Source: Theocolax elegans (taxonomy: Eukaryota > Arthropoda > Insecta > Hymenoptera > Cerocephalidae). Taken from it: a DNA stretch of 64,000 nucleotides. The stretch is taken from positions 70,905,044 to 70,969,043 of the forward strand of contig CM047430.1 of assembly GCA_026168455.1 (NCBI GenBank). The letters are read 5' to 3'. The position numbers and the translations under genes are program-made. Of the stretch, positions 41,171 through 53,300 are shown piece by piece (positions within the stretch are counted from its first letter, which is position 1; each line of letters starts with the position of its first letter). The notes beneath the pieces were generated by a model. That model did not search any database. It saw nothing but the letters and a program-made list of their open reading frames with translations, and was not told the origin of the DNA.

Positions 41171-41988
41171 TGAAGAAGAAGTAAGAAATGAAGTACGTGC
41201 CTCGACTATCTAACTAAGCGTCGTGCGATTTTTCACTTAGCCTTACGCGCTACATTTCAAATCGCCATTTCCTCAACACCAAGTTTGAGGTTTAATGCCT
41301 ACGCTTTGAATAATCGTCTGATCTTTGTTTGATCTACGAAATTTAATTTTATCACTACTGGTATACGTTACTAAATTATTAAACGAATCGAATATTGATG
41401 ATGAGCAACCAAAGAAACTGTTATAAGTAATAATGTAAATTATATTATTTATCGTCCAAGGTATTATATATACATATATTTATTAGGACGATATGTTAAA
41501 CCTGAAAAATAGGCATATACCTTTTCGTCATACGTTAAGTAAATTATTTGTTGTAAAAATTGCACTATCACAAAGAAATATGGATTCTAATAAGAACCCT
41601 CGATGAATTTGTTATTAGTTATTTATATATATATTAAAATGACATTTATTTAATTATAACGTTTAATTGTTAAATGTTAAGAAATTAGTATATGTATTTT
41701 AAATTTTTGATCGACAGATCTAAACGACGAAATACTTATAAATCCAAAATTCCATTTAATTCTCGCCAATTTGAAATGCATAATTTAGAAAAATCAATTG
41801 TTTCATATTTGTTACTATCTATCGTTTCAAATATATATTGTGATTGATATTGTATTTAAGAAATAATAATTTAAGAAATATCAGTTGTCCTACAGATTAT
41901 CAATTCTTAGTTCAATTTCTGAAGTATCGTTATTAACATTAATTATTTATTGGTTGAAATAGAAGATCTTAGCTAAGGTTTAATCATT
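39232..41988. other. AT-rich spacer, no supported gene
   Basis: No open frame of interest is present; an (AT)n tract occurs near 39600 and a GA microsatellite at 41124-41170. Confidence 0.6.
41124..41170. repeat. (GA)n microsatellite
   Basis: About 47 bases of AAAG/GA repeats. Confidence 0.9.
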
Positions 41989-42262
41989 TTAACGGGATGT
42001 CGGACCCAAGTTACAGGGATCTACACCTTTCAACATAAGAATTATTTTGGAAATATTGAATTAAAGAGCTGAACAAAATTCATACGGGTACTTTAAAACA
42101 AAAGCAAGGTCGTGACCTTACCTTTTGAGAAAAAATAAATTTATTAATAATAAATAAATAATAATAATAAAGGCATGACTTAAAAGAATTTTTCAAAAAT
42201 TTATTCTCTTGTTTATAAAAAGTATTGAAAATTACCATTTTCTGAGTCCGACATCCCCTTAA
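41989..42262. mobile_element. TTAA-flanked MITE (copy 4, shortened)
   Basis: Begins TTAA-CGGGATGTCGGACCC and ends GTCCGACATCCCC-TTAA. It shares most of its left half with 27541-27930 but is 274 bp, having lost or never had the inner part. Confidence 0.85.
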
Positions 42263-44776
42263 TTGTTTAATTAAAGTGCATAATTTTGTCAATTTTACAA
42301 GTGGTTCAATTGGAAACGTTATATACTGAAATTAAAATAACTTTTAAATCGATTTACTTTTCCAAACAAACTGTTGATTAAATAATCTTTCAAATTGCTC
42401 TAGTAAACAGATTTATTGAAAATACCTTATTAAATATTCTACAAATTTTTAAGCTACATTGTGATTAAAATTTTAGTTTAACCTCTTTTTCGTATACAGT
42501 TGAATAAGACGATACATTTATTCGTTTATAAACAAATATTCGACACAGTTAATTATAAAATATTTCCCTAATAATGTATTATACTATTGTTATCAAATTT
42601 GCTAATTAATAAATACGTAAGGTAAAGTCAACATGGAAATAGTTAATAATACGAATCATATAATACAATAAATACAAAATATGAAATTAAATACTTATCA
42701 ATAACATTATTTTACAATGAAAATATAATATTATAAACAATTAGATTATTGAATTAAACCTATAGAAATATCATTCAGAACGATTTGCTAAAAAAATTAC
42801 CCAACTGGTACTCGACAGGCTATTTTGGTTATTTTATACCAGTAAAGGTGCAAGTTTTTTTTTTCATTTTGTAAAAACTGCGAGAGACGAGAATTTTTCG
42901 GTTAACACGATCAGAGGAAAAGTCAACCCTTAGAGAACAAGCGTCGAACACATATTTCCTATTTTATTGTATTTGAAAATACTACAATAAATAAGTTTTC
43001 TATAGTATATACGTCTACCAAGTATTGTAAACCTCTTTGCTCTAAATTAAATTTTACAGGAAAGCAACGAACGATCACAAGTATAGGAATAGTGTAACAA
43101 AATGAAGATACAGTCTGTTTAATATATAATTATAACGTATTCGTTTTATATTACATTGGTTTTAATGGTTATATAATATGATCGATGATCATTATTTAGC
43201 GATTCATTTTAAACAGAAAATATTATCTGTACAATTTATTGCGTTCCATTTTCGATTGTTGATATAACAAACTTTCACTATTGATTGTACTTAGTATATT
43301 AAAAGTTTGTCTTTATTAGCTTTTCAATACACATTAATTCACGCGCTATGCATAGTGGAAAGTTGGAAGAACAAAAAAGAAAAGAATAAACTAAAAAAGT
43401 TTGCGATAAAAGAGTTTGAAATTTTTGTTTGAACCATATTTTAGAGTATTTAGGAAAAATAAGAAGAACTATAGTCTATATTATTTACAAACGAATTGTT
43501 AATCTCATATATATATATATATATTTTTGTTTTACGTAAATTCGCTAAACCAGACACTTGCGTATCCAATTTTAATTCATCCGTAGGCGTTGAAATATCA
43601 ACCAGCGCCAATAATATACAGTAGTTTATCAATATTAATTCCATCACCGATACAAAATCAATAATATTTAAAATAATGCCAGCAAAATTTTATAGCGTGG
43701 AACGAGTAATGTACATAATTGAAAAGGTATTAATGTAATAATTATATTTGTCCATATTAGTATACACAATTTATTAAAAATGATGGATTATAGCTTAATC
43801 TCTAAATAGTGCAGAAACTCGTGTAATAGATACGTTTAACGAGATTGAATAAGCACGTAATTATACGATTATACACATACATATATATATAACGAAGTTA
43901 TAGTCCGATAAACAAACTTTCGATATCGATGTACGGATGTATCTATATAAATTCATGTGTTTCACACTTTGACCCGGAATTTTTTTGTATTTGTCTATGT
44001 AGATCATGAAACCAATATTAGATTATCTCTTTTCGTTTCAATTTACTGTTCGTATTTAGGCGAACACTGTTTTATAATAACCGACGATCGAAACAATTGA
44101 TTGTTTATTATGGAATCAAGGTTGTGCGCGAGATAATCTCGCGTTATATTTCATCACGCGAGACGTAACAATTAAAAGTTGTAATGTTGGTGTTGATGCT
44201 CGTTGCGTTATCTAATTATCTGACAATGCAATATTTAATCTGAAATTGCAGAAGCGTCAGTAAAAAAAAACAAAAAATAAACGAAATTGAAATGCTAGAG
44301 GTAAAAGTTAATTGAAACGTGTAAGAGTTTTGTAATTTTAAACGTTTGTGAAAGAGCCCTCGTGTGTAACGAATTATAATTAAATAACGGTACCACTTGT
44401 AAGAATAAAAAAATCCGGACTATTTTTTTTTTTACTTTTTTTAGGTTCCGTACTATAAATATTGGAACTCTCGGTAGGATGTATTTTTTTAAATGTCGCG
44501 TTGAAAAAAGAAATAATTTTTCAACTTTAAAAAAAAGAAATCGTGCCCTACAAAAGTGCAGTGTCGAAAGTTCGAAAGAGGAAAACGAAAAAAGGTTTTC
44601 AATACAAATGAACGGCTTATTTACATAATAAAATATCTTGAGAAATACCGTATCTATCTTTTATCAATTACGTAGCCTTGAGCTCTATAATACGATTTCG
44701 GAAAGATTTTTCCGATCGATCGCGTAAAGTGCATAGGTCAAACGAGAAACGAAGAAAAACAAGCATCGACGAAACG
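42263..44776. other. AT-rich spacer upstream of the peptide gene
   Basis: Only short AT-driven open frames occur. A poly-T/A-rich stretch near 44400-44540 precedes the TATA box of the next gene. Confidence 0.6.
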
Positions 44777-44784
44777 TATATAAG
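44777..44784 (+). promoter_or_regulatory. TATA box of the cysteine-rich peptide gene
   Basis: TATATAAG lies 61 bases before the ATG. A TCA initiator-like triplet occurs about 30 bases downstream, which gives a short leader, as is usual for highly expressed secreted-peptide genes. A second TATATAAG at 44824-44831 is too close to the ATG to be the core element. Confidence 0.5.
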
Positions 44785-44837
44785 GAATTGCAAGAAAATC
44801 AATCTTGTCATTTGTCATTTGCGTATATAAGTGAAGA

Positions 44838-45102
44838 ATGAAGTTCCTTCGATTCCTTTGGCTCTTGGTGATTGGGATGCTACTCGTAGCTGGCTCCCAA
44901 GCAAGTGAGTATATATTTTATTCGATTATCAAATGCAAATTAACGAATTTATCGGCGTGACATAATGGATAATACGTATTTCTTAGAATGTACCGAAGAC
45001 GAGTGCAAAGCTGCTTGTAAGAACGTAGGAAATATTCCTGGAGGTGCTGGTGGCAAATATTGCGTTGACGGATCTTGCAGATGTGCTCTTCTTAAACCTT
45101 GA
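44838..45102 (+). CDS. Secreted six-cysteine CS-alpha/beta peptide precursor
   Basis: Two exons, 44838-44904 and 44987-45102, are joined across a short intron (GTGAGT at 44905; acceptor TTTCTTAG ending 44986; phase 1). The product has 60 residues. Exon 1 encodes a signal peptide with a basic N-terminus, a Leu/Val-rich core and a GSQA-type cleavage site at its end. The predicted mature peptide has 38 residues with six cysteines in the order C-x4-C-x3-C-x14-C-x4-C-x-C. The CxxxC and CxC pair defines the cysteine-stabilised alpha/beta fold of insect defensins and short scorpion potassium-channel toxins. A Gly-rich loop precedes the fourth cysteine. The Lys that such toxins carry immediately before that cysteine is replaced by Tyr, so channel block cannot be assumed. 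It could be an antimicrobial peptide, a venom component or neither. TATA box and AATAAA (45163) frame the gene. I do not recognise a named family. Confidence 0.85.
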
Positions 45103-45162
45103 TCGTTCGCTTAATCTTCTTTTTTTTATTTCACATTTTTTTATATGTTACACCGAAAATTT

Positions 45163-45168
45163 AATAAA
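45163..45168 (+). promoter_or_regulatory. Polyadenylation signal of the peptide gene
   Basis: AATAAA 61 bases after the stop codon, in an AT-rich 3' region. Confidence 0.55.
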
Positions 45169-48100
45169 TTTTATACAATTGTTAAGTTTATACTATATAA
45201 ATGACGTTTTGAAATATTATCGTTGTGTACTTGATTAAGAATTTGAATTTCCTTTGATAAATTGACGGTTAGGTGGAAGCGCGTTATTTAGTCGATAGCG
45301 AAATTGATACTGTTCGAATCAGGCTTTGTTCATTTGGATGTATGGGTTTGACTATTCACGTATAGTAAAGTATTACTCGTGTAAATCTTTTATGGTTTTT
45401 AAAATTATCGAAAAATATGCATTTTGTTCAATTATGTAGCACGTATATACATCTGTAATCATAAAGAGAAATATATAATTTTGTGCGAGTTAAGTAAAAT
45501 AATTGATTAAAATCTTATTTCACGTGAAAATGTAAAGAAGATATTTATATTATTCGTGAACGACGTGCAGATGACAATAAATTTCTACTTTATCGTATGT
45601 AGATTTTATGTTATTCGTTCAAAAATGCAATCTTCGGAAGAAAACAGAAGAGTTTAAAAATTAAGTTACGTTATACATCCACAACAGAAAAAGTATGAAT
45701 TTTTACGATCGCTAAATTGATGTTTCGGGGATGCAAATCAACGAAATAAAAATGTCGAGCTTATCAAAATTAAGTGTATTAAAATCAACTTTATATTGCC
45801 ATATTTTTAATTCAAATATATTTTTCCTTAAATAAAAATTTGATTTTTCGATCGCTCAATGCGATAAAATGCGGGGAGAAACATTTTTGTTGAACTTTGA
45901 TATTTGGGTCGGCAACCTCCAATAACAATATTTCGAACTAGTGAAAAATTCGAATTCTAAATGAATAAACCATTTTACGAAGTCTCGTGAGGGTTTCGCC
46001 AATAATATCATTACCTTACGTCACTTTTATATCCGTGTAGGAAAAAAATAAGAAAAAAAAAAGCATTTATCGTTGTACGACTATTTAAAATCGATGGTTT
46101 AATCATATTTCCCGTAAATTGACGTCGTTTTACCGAAATCCAAAGTTGTCCATATTAGTCAACATACACACAAAAGATATATCGTGTAAACATATATACA
46201 TCCGATCTCGACCCCACAAATGTTTGCTTTGCCAATCTTGGTTGCCAATCGTTTCTTATTAGTATTTCCCTTAGCTCAGCGAGTTTTCTGCGATAGTCGA
46301 TAGTTTGAGGCTTCGGATTATATGGGAATGTTATTTACACTTTTTTTTTCTCTTTATGTATATAATTATAGAAAAGTTTTATAATTTATTTTTATTTTAT
46401 TATATAACGATATACTTTTTCTCTTTAATTATAATTATTTATAGAATGTAATAATAACGACGCGCAAAAGGGAAGTTTGTTAATTAATTGTTTCTAACTT
46501 ACTTAACTTTTGAAAGCTGATATCTTCCTTGCGTTATATACATACATATATACGTTGCGCTAAAACTTGAATGATTACTCGAAGTCTTTAAGATATACAA
46601 TATATATAGCATTTGAAATAGAAATATTAGCTATAACGCGTATTAGTATTCGTAATGGAAATGCGGATTTATGCAATAAACGAGGAAATAAAGTTCTGTC
46701 GAAGGAAATAGGTGCGCGGGACCGTCGTGGAGGAGGAGGAGAGGTGGAGTATAGGAGAAAAATGACGTAAATCGAAAAGGTAATGTTTCGCGATAATTAT
46801 CTTAAGCCGCAAGGCTCGATGAAAATCGAGTCAAACGGACACCCAAGAGTCGAAGGAAAGTTTTCTATTCGATTTGTTTGGTCGACGAGTTACTTTGTCA
46901 GGTTCGCTTTAAGCTACACCCTACGGTGAAAAGTTTAACCGAGGAGCTCGGAAACACGGGAAACACATTGGCGATGCCTCGTCGAGAGAATAAAATCGAG
47001 AGGAAAAATAAAAGCCAAATGCCGGATAGTTAAACATCCTGGCATCTGACGTTTCGAACTCGGGGAAATACTCAAAGAACTTAAATGTTTTCAATTCTAC
47101 AAGTATTGCCAAAAACTTTTTTTATGGTTACACGTAACTCGAGTTGACGATATTTACTTTAGCTTGTTTATTACGCGAACGTAAGGAATATATTGAAATT
47201 TTTGTATATTTTCTCGAGTATATAACAACGGTATGTTTTATCTCGAATTTGTTAAAAATTATTGCAGTTATTGAAAAGAATTGGATGCCGCGCGCATAAG
47301 TTTTCGGTATTTTAATTGTAATTTATTATCGCGATATATTTAATAAATTAAATATCCTCGAAGAGACAGTTATGAATACGTAGTATAATTTATAATAATT
47401 TATAATAATAATTAATTTATAAATTAATTTGCAATTAATATTAACGAAATGATGTTTGTATACAAATTTTACAGTCGCAAGTATATTTATAATAAAATGA
47501 TTTATGCCACATTATTTATTTAAATTGTGCGCGATATTGTAAAGGTCTATAAATGCTTTCCAATAAATATTTCGAATGTATTGAACATCGTTACATTTAC
47601 CGAAATTGATATAGATTTCTATTGTGATTTTGGAAAATATTTTAAAAAACGTGTATACCGTAGATGTTTTATTGTTAAAGTTTTACAACTGTTCTATTTT
47701 CTCATTCTTGATCGCCGATGTGGTCTACTTGTTACTACGATCAATAAAGAGCATGAAATAACATTTTTTCATTATGAAAACTGAGCTCCTTAAAAAATAA
47801 TGACTAGCTTTATATTAGTGAACTACGCATAAACGGAGCAACCTCTGCGTATAAAAAAGTTCCATGGCAAACGCTTTTAATGTCTTGGTAGATAAACTAT
47901 TATGTTCTTTTTGTAAACTAAAAAAAAAAAATCATTTTTTTTACCTACCAATTCAGCACGTGAAATTTATAAGTGAAACCTTTTTAAACACGTATGCAGA
48001 TTCTTTTGAGCATTGTTATTTTTATATTTGTAGAAAGTTGAGAGAAATCCAATTTTTCAAAACATATCTCGACCGTGTAAATTTGATTTGCGAGTATGTA

Positions 48101-48382
48101 GAGATTTTACTAGTTACAATGATTGCCTTTTTTGAATTATGAGGGTAAGTGACGGATTTATTAATTCGGTAAGTTATCGTCAACTTGAACGGGGCTAATA
48201 TTTTTCTCACTTTTATTGTTCATATAAACTTTACATCGAAGAAAATTTACGTACATCGTCAAACTTAAATATTTTTCATAAACCATTAATTTATTTACTT
48301 TTAATATTTTGCTGGGCTTCTTATTTTAAGTGTCATAGTATTACATGCTACAAAAATTGAGTATATTTTGTAATATTTAGAA
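45169..48382. other. Spacer with a GC-richer island, no supported gene
   Basis: The island at about 46680-47060 has open frames on both strands but no recognisable domain. Plus-strand frames at 47527-47784 and 47864-48142 are AT-rich, are separated by stops and match nothing I know. Confidence 0.5.
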
Positions 48383-48570
48383 TTAAGGTGATGCGATTCT
48401 CCAATTATGAGAGCTTATACCCTTGGAAACTTGGAAAATGTGTGTCAAAAACGTTGAAATAAGAATCTGAAAAAATTCGTAATGGACAATACGGAACATC
48501 TTTTTGTTTAAAAAGAAGTATTCGAATATATATTAAACATAAAATTAATTGTAACTTTTTCGATATACTT
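48383..48570. mobile_element. Probable left end of a TTAA-type MITE
   Basis: TTAA-GGTGATGCGATTCTCC resembles the ends of the other TTAA elements, and 'AATCTGAAAAAATTC' follows about 80 bases later at the expected place. No right end is visible, so it is a fragment or a diverged copy. Confidence 0.4.
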
Positions 48571-49164
48571 ATTTATCTTTTTATGTTCCTTAACATTGCA
48601 TATATGATACCAGTGCTCACAAAACGGGTGATTATCGCACGAGCCGCATTTATCGAACGAAGCGAAGAATCGAAGAATTAAATAAGATTAAATTGAGACA
48701 TTAGAACTCAAATTTCTTGGACCGTAATGTCTCAAAAACTATCATTTTGTGCTACGTATGCGAAGAGCGAGAAGAGACTTCGATGTTTGCAAATCCAGTG
48801 CGAGTGCGCAAAGTGACAAATCGAAATTGTCCATTGACATACAATAATCAATATGAAGAGATTTCACATGGAAAACAAGAGATGACTATTTATGACATAC
48901 TTATGACCACAGTTATGAGTATTGAAAATGTTTTGAGTTTTATATATAATTAAATGGATGAGTGATATGATATTTTTGTAAGAATTTATAAATGTGATCA
49001 TCGAGAATTAATATTTCAGTGAATTATTAATGATTTCAGAAATGATTGTACCATATGATTTATTTTTGCATTCGTTTTAAACGTAAATTATAAAATTTTT
49101 TAAAAATTGATAAAAATAAGTATTTATATTTAAACTAACTTTGAGAATATATTTAAACTATATA

Positions 49165-49749
49165 TTTGGGAGACGAATTTGTATAAAATTGTGGAATATG
49201 ATTCTTTGGCCCAAATTAGAAGATCCGTGCCTTAGGGTTTTGTCTTCAATGGGCTTTAGAACATTAAAAAAAGCAGAATAAGGAAGGACTTTACATCAAA
49301 CAAAATAACTTAAATCCTATATAAATTGTAGCTATTATTCAGAAACGAAGAGAAAGATAGCGGAAACTATTTAAAAGATACGTTTAATCAAAGAATTGTC
49401 AGACAAATAAGATGAAAAATCAATGTAATAGTATCAATAAAGTTTAACATAAATTTGTAACTATATGTTATTCAATTAAACACAAATTTTGAACAGGATA
49501 TTCAAATAAATCAAAGTTCAAATAATAGCTCTTGATGTCAACTTTCTTTTCGTTTTTTAGATAATAGCTATACGTTACCTAAAACTTGAGTCATTTCAAT
49601 TGGCGTAAAGTCCTTTTCCTCTAGATATTTTAAAAGTGTTAAATATATTTATCACTCTAGGACCCACGAGACAAAACCCTGAGGTACGGATCTTCTTATT
49701 TGGGCTAGATTCATATTCCGCAGTTTCAAATAAATTCGTTTCTCAAAAG
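49165..49749. mobile_element. Old terminal-inverted-repeat element
   Basis: The left end 'gagacgaatttgtataaaa' with 'agaagatccgtgcctta' faces its diverged reverse complement at 49660-49749 ('cggatcttcttatttgggct', 'aaattcgtttctc'). Arms of about 80 bp are clear and weaker pairing continues inward. There is no coding sequence. Confidence 0.7.
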
Positions 49750-49809
49750 CCATGACCTGTCCTCGTATGTAAAATAATAGACCTATATATATTGAAATTC
49801 GGATGCACG

Positions 49810-50370
49810 CCCTATCAGCACACAATGTATTAAAAACGTTTAAATTACGTTGCGGCTAAAACCTTTAAACGTTAGAATTTAATACTTGAAAAACGTTTGA
49901 ACTACGTTTAAATTTGGTTAAAATGTCCTCTTTAATTTTAGGAAAGTAATATTTTTTAACGTATTTTAAACGTATTTTTAACGTTGGATAAACAAAATTA
50001 TCCGATGTATATTATTATGGAGCATGCGCAGTTGTTACTTATCAATTGTAGCTATGCGCAATTGTCATTTTTGCACATATAAATGATTTATATTTATAAA
50101 TAAATATAAAAATAGCATTTGCGCATAGCTACAATTGATAAGTAACAACTGCGCATGCTCCATAATAATATACATCGGATGATTTTGTTTATCCAACGTT
50201 AAAAATACGTTTGAAATACGTTAAAAAATATTACTTTCCTAAAATTAAAGAGGACATTTGAACCAAATTTAAACGTAGTTCAAACGTTTTTCAAGTATTA
50301 AATTCTAACGTTTAAAGGTTTTAGCCGCAACGTAATTTAAACGTTTTTAAGACATTGTGTGCTGATAGGG
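49810..50370. mobile_element. Near-perfect 560-bp hairpin element
   Basis: The element begins CCCTATCAGCACACAATGT and ends with the reverse complement. The two arms of roughly 265 bases differ at only a handful of positions and meet at an AT-rich loop near 50090. ACG flanks both sides (49807-49809, 50371-50373) as a possible 3-bp target duplication. AACGT/ACGTTT words recur many times within each arm. It has no coding sequence and is a relatively recent insertion judging by arm identity. Confidence 0.85.
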
Positions 50371-53300
50371 ACGGCCTTCTAAAATATAATGCTTCCATAT
50401 TGTTATAAGCTATAATAATATAATGATATAATAATTGTCTCTTAAAGTAAACAATGAAATTACAGGGATCTACATTTATTTATGATGTTTTAACGATCTA
50501 GAACGAGCTTACATAGATATAGTTTCTCCAAAGAATTCATTTTAACGTTGATTAATCATAAATAATGTTTTATCACGAATAATAATAAAGATATAAATGA
50601 ATACAAAGTTTAGAAAAAAAATTGGTAAGGTAAAAGTCCCTATTTTAATAAACACCTTGAGAAAAGTGCACCTCGTACTAAACAAAGAGAAAGTAATACG
50701 AATTAAAAGAAAAGTATATATATATATTAATGATTAGAAAAATTTTATTAAATAATTTAGTCCATTATCTGTGTTTACGAATTGAAATAAATTTGAATGA
50801 AGCACTGGGGAAATTACGAAAAAATATTAAACTGTGCACTCGGAAAACATTAATAAGAGGATTATATGTATGATCGTTTAAGCATTAGGGGATAGTTTTT
50901 ATATAGTAACCGATTAAAATTCAAAAGTTTAGGAAAAAGAGCTGTTGAATCTTTAAAATATAGTTGCATCAAGACTCACGGAAGACTCGTACAGGTTGAT
51001 TTATTGTCATTATTTTACCAAAGTAACTCGCATTTGTATTATGATTAAAATTATTAAACATCGTTTTATTTATAGAATTTTATGATTTCATACACTAAAT
51101 AAAGATAAATCCTTGTAGTATCAATCGGCATACTAAGCTAAATTGTTAAAAAATAGTTAAATTTTGAGTGTTTAAAAGTGTTTAATAAATAGGGACAGGA
51201 TTATTAAACAGTCGGGACATGTATTTTCAAGGCGTTTAATAATACGTGCACATAAGGCTCTCCGTTTTTTAATAATATAATTAATTAAAACCGTTTAAAT
51301 TAAAATGTTAAACCAGTTAATTGTTCAGAAAGAATACGCGCATCGAATGGTATACAAATTTCCAACATTTATGCTTATTTCAATTTTTTATATTGAGATC
51401 AGAGCAAAAGACATGTTAAAAATCGTTTATTAATAGGGACTTTTACCTTAATTATTAATTAATATTGATAATTGTACTTTCCTTCCTAAATTTTAAACTT
51501 AGCTAAAAAAAAGTAAATAACGATAATAATTTTTTCAGTTTGACGTCTGTTTTTTCGAACGAGTACAAAACTATAGTATCACTTTATATAAACTATTTCC
51601 AAACCGATAGCACCGATGGTTTCTATATAAATTATTTATTAGATGTACCACCAATATTTCTTGGACACCAACTATCATAAGTGACAATTTCTCAATATCG
51701 GTTTACAAAAGACTCCAATGACAGCACTTAACAATTAGAGCGTATCGACTCTTACAAGTCGATCACGTGCAATAAATATACAACAGAAGTAAAATATCAG
51801 CGACAGGATTTCTCAAAATCGTCAACAGCCAGTTTTCGAAATTCTGTTTAATTTAGCAGAATATAATAAATATATGTAATATTTCTATAATAACTAAATG
51901 ATAAAATGCCAAAAACGAAGAAAAAAATAAAATAAATGATATGTACCATTATATTTATAATTAATCTTACGCATTTAAAATTTTAAATTAAAAGTATAAT
52001 TAAAGCACTGCAATTATTCCATTTACTGTAAATTAATGAAAAGAAAGTAAATGAACTAAATTTCATTTAATATTAAGTGGGAAGAAGTAAGTACTAGAAG
52101 TAATAAGTAAGCAGATATAAATTTGTAAAGTCTTTTAACTAATTTTAAATAATATAATATTTAGACACGAGCAAAGAACATATTTTACGTTTATTAAAAG
52201 TTTAATGTTTATATAAAATAATATTTAAACACTTTGTTTAAAAATAATTTTCGTTTGTAATTATAACTAAATTAAATAAATTATACTGTCAAACAACAAA
52301 GTAATTAATATTAATATTTTCTACATCGCCATATTTACCCTTAAGAAATAATTGTTTTCACTTACATTTTAACGAAAAACGGCTCAACTTTCAGAAAGCA
52401 TACGTGTATGGTATCGATACATCACTTTCACCTAAAAAAAACAAAAGAAAAAACAAAATCATAAGAGTAAATATAAACTTTTTATCGCGTGTTTTCTTAC
52501 GGTAATAATTTTCAGCTCCATCGTGGAGTCTGAGTAGAGCAGAATTGAGTAAACCCGTATATAATGTTTAGGGTTTCGAGTCTTTTGTCTCTATATATAT
52601 AGTACAGAACATAATTCGACGTGAATCGAGCTCAAAATTTTCCTTCTCAAACAATGGGAAATTAAGAAAGTTTTAATTACAGTTACAAATGTCATAGGTA
52701 AGAGATCTTTACATCTATATGCATTTAACATAATATACTAAGATTTATACACTCTATTTGTTTTGACTGTTTCTGTCTTAGATGAATGTTGAATCTAAAT
52801 TACGGAGATCTACCTTTTACAATCCGACAATTGTGTTTATAAAATATTAAGTGAATAATCACGTGAAAGAGATCACGAAGAAAGTTTAAAACACTCAAAA
52901 GAAGCTGAAGATGTAAACTGTTCAAGAGAAGATATTTTTCTTAATTTTAAATTACAAAGATAAGCGCGGAATGTAACCCAAAAGTTCTATTTAAATTAAA
53001 AACTGAAAAACTACTAAAGCGCATACAAATAATTTACTTTTTAAATACAAATAAACAGAATAAATGAGTACAATATTAAGGTCCAATAACTCTTCAAATT
53101 ATTATTTTAATTTATTCATATTTAATTATATTTAATTATATTACCTTTAACTTACTGACCTTTAGTCAATAATTATAAACAATTGTTTAAAAATTTTTTT
53201 ATTCATTTCATTAAAATGTTAAAATTTACGCAGGTATCAGAAAAATATTAATTATTGAATTTAATCTAAAAATTACTCGTTTAAATTCTGCTCCTTTAGG

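Noticed and set aside
45044..45238. 64-codon frame overlapping the cysteine-rich peptide exon
   Set aside because: It is the other frame of the same exon plus its AT-rich 3' region.
47527..48142. Two neighbouring plus-strand frames of 85 and 92 codons
   Set aside because: Separated by stops, AT-driven and without recognisable motifs; a decayed gene cannot be excluded but is not supported.
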